Positions 61,176 to 64,000 of a DNA stretch of 64,000 nt are shown here, piece by piece. Where the stretch lies: contig CCMO02000001.1 in assembly GCA_000751295.2 (NCBI GenBank), forward strand, positions 682,001 through 746,000, given 5' to 3'. A model generated the notes under the pieces. The model was not told where the DNA came from and did not search any database. It saw nothing but the letters and a program-made list of their open reading frames with translations. Source of the stretch: a bacterium YEK0313 (GTDB lineage Bacteria > Pseudomonadota > Alphaproteobacteria > Rhizobiales > Phreatobacteraceae). The translations under genes and the position numbers were made by a program. Each line of letters begins with the position of its first letter. The stretch's first letter is position 1.

Positions 61176-63212
61176 ATGGTCAAGATGGCGATCGAGGTCG
61201 GGGGAACGTTCACCGATCTCATCTGGATAGAGGACGGCGTGGTCCACAGCCACAAGGTGCCCTCGACGCCCCATGACGCCTCGGCTGGCGTCATCAACGG
61301 TCTCGGCGAGGCGCTGAAGTCCGATCTGACGCAGTTGAACGAGCTGTTTCACGGCTCGACCGTGGCGACCAATGCGGTGATCGAGCGCAAGGGCTGCAAG
61401 GCGGCGCTCATGACCACCGCCGGCTTCCGCGACGTGCTCGCGCTGCAGCGGCAATTGCGCCCGAACGTCTATGCGATCGCCTGCCGGAAGCCGACGCCGC
61501 TGGTTCCGCCGAACCTCTCCATCGAGGCCGTCGAGCGGATCGACCACACCGGCAGCATCGTCCAGCCGCTCGACGAGGCCGCCCTGATCGCGACGATCGA
61601 CCGGCTGATGGAGCAGGAACGGCCGGAAGCGCTCGCGGTCTGCCTGCTGCATGCCTATCGCTCGGCGACCCACGAGACCCGGATCCGCGACATCATCGCC
61701 GCGCGCTATCCGGACCTGCCGGTCGTGCTGTCCGCCGAGGTCCTGCCGACCTTCCGGGAATATGAGCGCGCCTCGACCACCGCCATGGCGGCCTATCTCG
61801 TGCCGCTGGTCGGGCGCTATCTGGAGCGGCTCGAGCGGCATCTGACGACCGGCGCGCCGGCCTGCAACCTCTTCGTCATGCAATCCTCGGGCGGCGTCCT
61901 GCCGAGCAAGGTCTCGCGCGCCCGCGGCGTGGAAATGCTGAATTCCGGACCGGCGGCCGGCGTGATCGGTGCCGTCCGCATGGCGGAGGTGATCGGCGAC
62001 CGCAACGTCATCACTCTCGATGTCGGCGGCACGAGCTCCGACATCTGCCTGATTTCGGGCGGAACCGCCGGCATGACCACGGAGACGGCGGTCGATGGCC
62101 TGCCGGTCGGCCTGCCTGGAATCGACATCGCCAATGTCGGCGCCGGCGGCGGCAGCCTCGGCTGGATCGACGCGGGCGGCATGCTGCAGGTCGGCCCACG
62201 GTCGGCCGGCGCCCGGCCAGGACCGGCCTGCTATGGCCATGGCGGCACCGTACCCGCCCTGACCGACGCGCTGGTCGAGCTCGGCTGGATCCGGCCGCAG
62301 CGGTTCCTCGGCGGGCGCATGACGCTGCATCCCGACCGGGCGCGCGCAGCCTTGCGCGAATTGGGAACGCCGACGCAGACGCCGCCGCAGGCCATGGCGC
62401 AGGCCATGGTCGACATCGGGGTGGCGCATGTCAGCCGCGGCATCCGGCTCGTCTCGGTGCAGCGCGGCCACGATCCGAAGGACTATGCCATCTACGCCTT
62501 CGGCGGCATGGGGCCGATGATCGGCGCGCTCGCGGCCGAGGAGCTCAAGGTCCGGCGCGTCGTCGTGCCGCCCTATCCCGGCCTGTTCTCCGCGCTCGGC
62601 CTGCTGGTCGCCGATCTCAAGCGGGTCTACCGCGAGACCAACCTCATCCCGGTCGGCGATTCCGTCACCCGGGATGTCGCCGCCGCCTTCGCCCGGATGA
62701 AGGACAAGGCGGTCGCCGAATTCGCCGGCTTTGGCCGCCGGGCGGACGAGATCGTCTTCCAGCACGAGCTGGAAATGCGCTTCACCGGCCAGGGCTTCGA
62801 GCTCGTCTCCGGCCTCGACCTCGAGCGCCTCGCAGCGGAGGGACAGGCCTATGTGCTGGACCTGTTCAGGGCCGCCCATGCCGCGCGCTACGGCACGGCG
62901 GCGGCCTCCGGCAAGGTGGAGATCGTCACGCTGCAGCTCACCAGCACGGTGCCGACCGGCAACGCAGTGATGCGGCTGCTCACCCGGCCGCCGACCGACG
63001 GCAAGGCCGGTCCCGAGGTCGATCGCGGCGCCATTCACTACCGCGGCGCCACCGCCGAATGCCGGTTCCTCTGGCGCGCGGATCTCGGGCCGGGGGCGGC
63101 CGTCGCCGGCCCCGCCATCATCGAAGAGCCCACGGCCACGACGCTGGTGCCGCCCGGCTGGGCGGCGACGGTGGACGCCAGCGGCGCCCTCATTCTTGCC
63201 GACGAAAGGTGA
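61176..63212 (+). CDS. hyuA: Hydantoinase/oxoprolinase A subunit
   Basis: 678 residues. ATP-dependent opening of a cyclic amide (hydantoin, N-methylhydantoin or 5-oxoproline) in complex with HyuB. MAIEVGGTFTDLIW (actin-like phosphate loop, near residue 3), HGSTVATNAVIERKG, then LDVGGTSSDICLI and NVGAGGGSLGWID, GPACYGHGG. Acetone carboxylase-type relatives share this architecture. GGAAGG is seven bases before the ATG. The stop is directly followed by hyuB. Confidence 0.95.
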   Translation: MVKMAIEVGGTFTDLIWIEDGVVHSHKVPSTPHDASAGVINGLGEALKSDLTQLNELFHGSTVATNAVIERKGCKAALMTTAGFRDVLALQRQLRPNVYAIACRKPTPLVPPNLSIEAVERIDHTGSIVQPLDEAALIATIDRLMEQERPEALAVCLLHAYRSATHETRIRDIIAARYPDLPVVLSAEVLPTFREYERASTTAMAAYLVPLVGRYLERLERHLTTGAPACNLFVMQSSGGVLPSKVSRARGVEMLNSGPAAGVIGAVRMAEVIGDRNVITLDVGGTSSDICLISGGTAGMTTETAVDGLPVGLPGIDIANVGAGGGSLGWIDAGGMLQVGPRSAGARPGPACYGHGGTVPALTDALVELGWIRPQRFLGGRMTLHPDRARAALRELGTPTQTPPQAMAQAMVDIGVAHVSRGIRLVSVQRGHDPKDYAIYAFGGMGPMIGALAAEELKVRRVVVPPYPGLFSALGLLVADLKRVYRETNLIPVGDSVTRDVAAAFARMKDKAVAEFAGFGRRADEIVFQHELEMRFTGQGFELVSGLDLERLAAEGQAYVLDLFRAAHAARYGTAAASGKVEIVTLQLTSTVPTGNAVMRLLTRPPTDGKAGPEVDRGAIHYRGATAECRFLWRADLGPGAAVAGPAIIEEPTATTLVPPGWAATVDASGALILADER

Positions 63213-63217
63213 TGCCG

Positions 63218-64000
63218 ATGTCCGCGTCCATCGACCAGGCCAGCTTCAACATCATCAGCAACGGACTGCACGGCATCGCGCAGGAGATGGGAGAAAGGCT
63301 GGTTCGATCGGCCTATTCGACGATCATCCGCGAGGCGCGCGACTGCTCCACCTCGCTGCTCGACCGCAACGGACGGATCGTCGCGCAGGCGCAGTTCTGC
63401 CCGATCCACATGAACTCCTTCGGCATGGTGTTCCAGGCCTTCGCCCGGCGCTTCGACCTGTCGACCATCCGCCCGAACGAGGGCCTGATCACCAACGATC
63501 CCTATAGCGGCGCGCAGCATCTCAACGACATCGTCCTGTTCACGCCGATCTTCTATCGCGACAGGCTGGTCGCCTTCAGCGCCTCGCTCGGCCACCATAT
63601 CGACGTGGGCGGCGGCGCCGCAGGACCCAATGCCGGCGCGACCGACGTCTATTCCGAAGGCCTGCGGATCCCGCTGACGCGCTTCGACTTCGACCGCGAT
63701 CTCGGCGAAGGCCTGCTCGAGCAGTTCATCCGCATCAATGTGCGCCCGCCCGACGAGGTCATGGGCGACATCTACGCCCAGATCGCCGCCAACCGGACCG
63801 GTGAGGCGCGCTTCATCGAAATGATCGAGCGCTTCGGCGAGGACATGGTGCTCGCCGGCGTCGGCGAGCTCCAGGACTATTCGGAACGGCTGGCCCGGCA
63901 GGCGATCCTGGCGATCCCCGACGGCACCTATCGGGCCGAGGATTTCGTCGACGACAACGGCTTCACCGACGAGCGGCTGAAGGTCGCGGTGAAGATCGTC
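63218..64000 (+). CDS. hyuB: Hydantoinase/oxoprolinase B subunit, cut by the window end
   Basis: First 261 residues of a usually ~520-580-residue protein; no stop before 64000. FNIISNGLHGIAQEMGERLVRSAYSTIIREARDCSTSL and NDPYSGAQHLNDI are the family hallmarks, with ASLGHHIDVGG further on. Two in-frame ATGs (63212, 63218); the second has AAGG at eight bases. Forms the enzyme with HyuA, to which it is translationally coupled. Confidence 0.93.
   Translation, partial: MSASIDQASFNIISNGLHGIAQEMGERLVRSAYSTIIREARDCSTSLLDRNGRIVAQAQFCPIHMNSFGMVFQAFARRFDLSTIRPNEGLITNDPYSGAQHLNDIVLFTPIFYRDRLVAFSASLGHHIDVGGGAAGPNAGATDVYSEGLRIPLTRFDFDRDLGEGLLEQFIRINVRPPDEVMGDIYAQIAANRTGEARFIEMIERFGEDMVLAGVGELQDYSERLARQAILAIPDGTYRAEDFVDDNGFTDERLKVAVKIV

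Overview
The window is about 64 kb of very GC-rich DNA (roughly 70% by eye) with dense, mostly operon-like genes. Conserved gene orders (miaB-phoH-ybeY-corC-lnt; 5-FCL-ymdB-aroC-ribB; dxs-tlyA-RNA methyltransferase; bfd-bfr near priA and xerC) and the families seen (Atu4866, DUF1194, TIGR02301, an Irr-type box) point to a chromosomal segment of an alphaproteobacterium, most likely Hyphomicrobiales (Rhizobiales). The genus cannot be fixed from sequence alone. I see no rRNA, tRNA, insertion sequence, prophage or CRISPR array.

Layout. 0-6.1 kb: minus-strand housekeeping operon miaB-phoH-ybeY-corC-lnt. 6.3-8.9 kb: a small unknown protein, an SDR and an Atu4866 protein, divergent from a LysR regulator. 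8.9-12.6 kb: a dipeptide-type ABC importer with binding protein and two permeases but no ATPases. 12.8-15.3 kb: a DUF3060 protein, a divergent HxlR/carboxymuconolactone-decarboxylase pair with two operator-like palindromes, and a VapBC-like toxin-antitoxin pair. 15.3-24.4 kb: xseB, a histone-deacetylase-family enzyme, DUF1194, LysE, an SDR without the catalytic Tyr/Lys, pirin, then dxs-tlyA-RNA methyltransferase. 24.4-28.4 kb: MFS-GST operon divergent from a LysR gene, then sua5. 28.5-32.3 kb: acyl-CoA dehydrogenase, enoyl-CoA hydratase/isomerase and SDR behind a LiuR-like palindrome. 32.3-36.5 kb: 5-FCL-ymdB-aroC-ribB with a possible 6S RNA. 36.6-45.6 kb: FAD oxidase, SRAP, Nudix, several small conserved proteins, methyltransferase-dihydroorotase, ygfZ, DoxX. 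45.7-50.1 kb: priA, bfd, bfr, xerC. 50.2-64 kb: a catabolic island with a complete peptide ABC importer, M20 peptidase, LysR, saccharopine-dehydrogenase-like protein, aldehyde dehydrogenase and hydantoinase/oxoprolinase A and B (B is cut by the window end).

Two observations stand out. First, ribB (32326-33651) encodes a DNA-binding helix-turn-helix domain fused to DHBP synthase and a degenerate GTP-cyclohydrolase-II domain. Three TTCAG-N5-CTGAA-type palindromes lie just upstream, and an internal Shine-Dalgarno/ATG could make the enzyme without the DNA-binding domain. This looks like a self-regulating riboflavin enzyme. Second, the peptide-binding protein at 50487-52127 appears circularly permuted: its C-terminal third, recognisable by comparison with the normal paralogue at 10971-12578, sits directly behind the Tat signal.

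The 50-64 kb genes plausibly work together. The importer takes up a peptide-like or N-acylated compound, the M20 enzyme hydrolyses an amide, HyuAB may open a cyclic amide using ATP, and the saccharopine-DH-like protein and aldehyde dehydrogenase process the carbon skeleton under LysR control. The substrate is not known.
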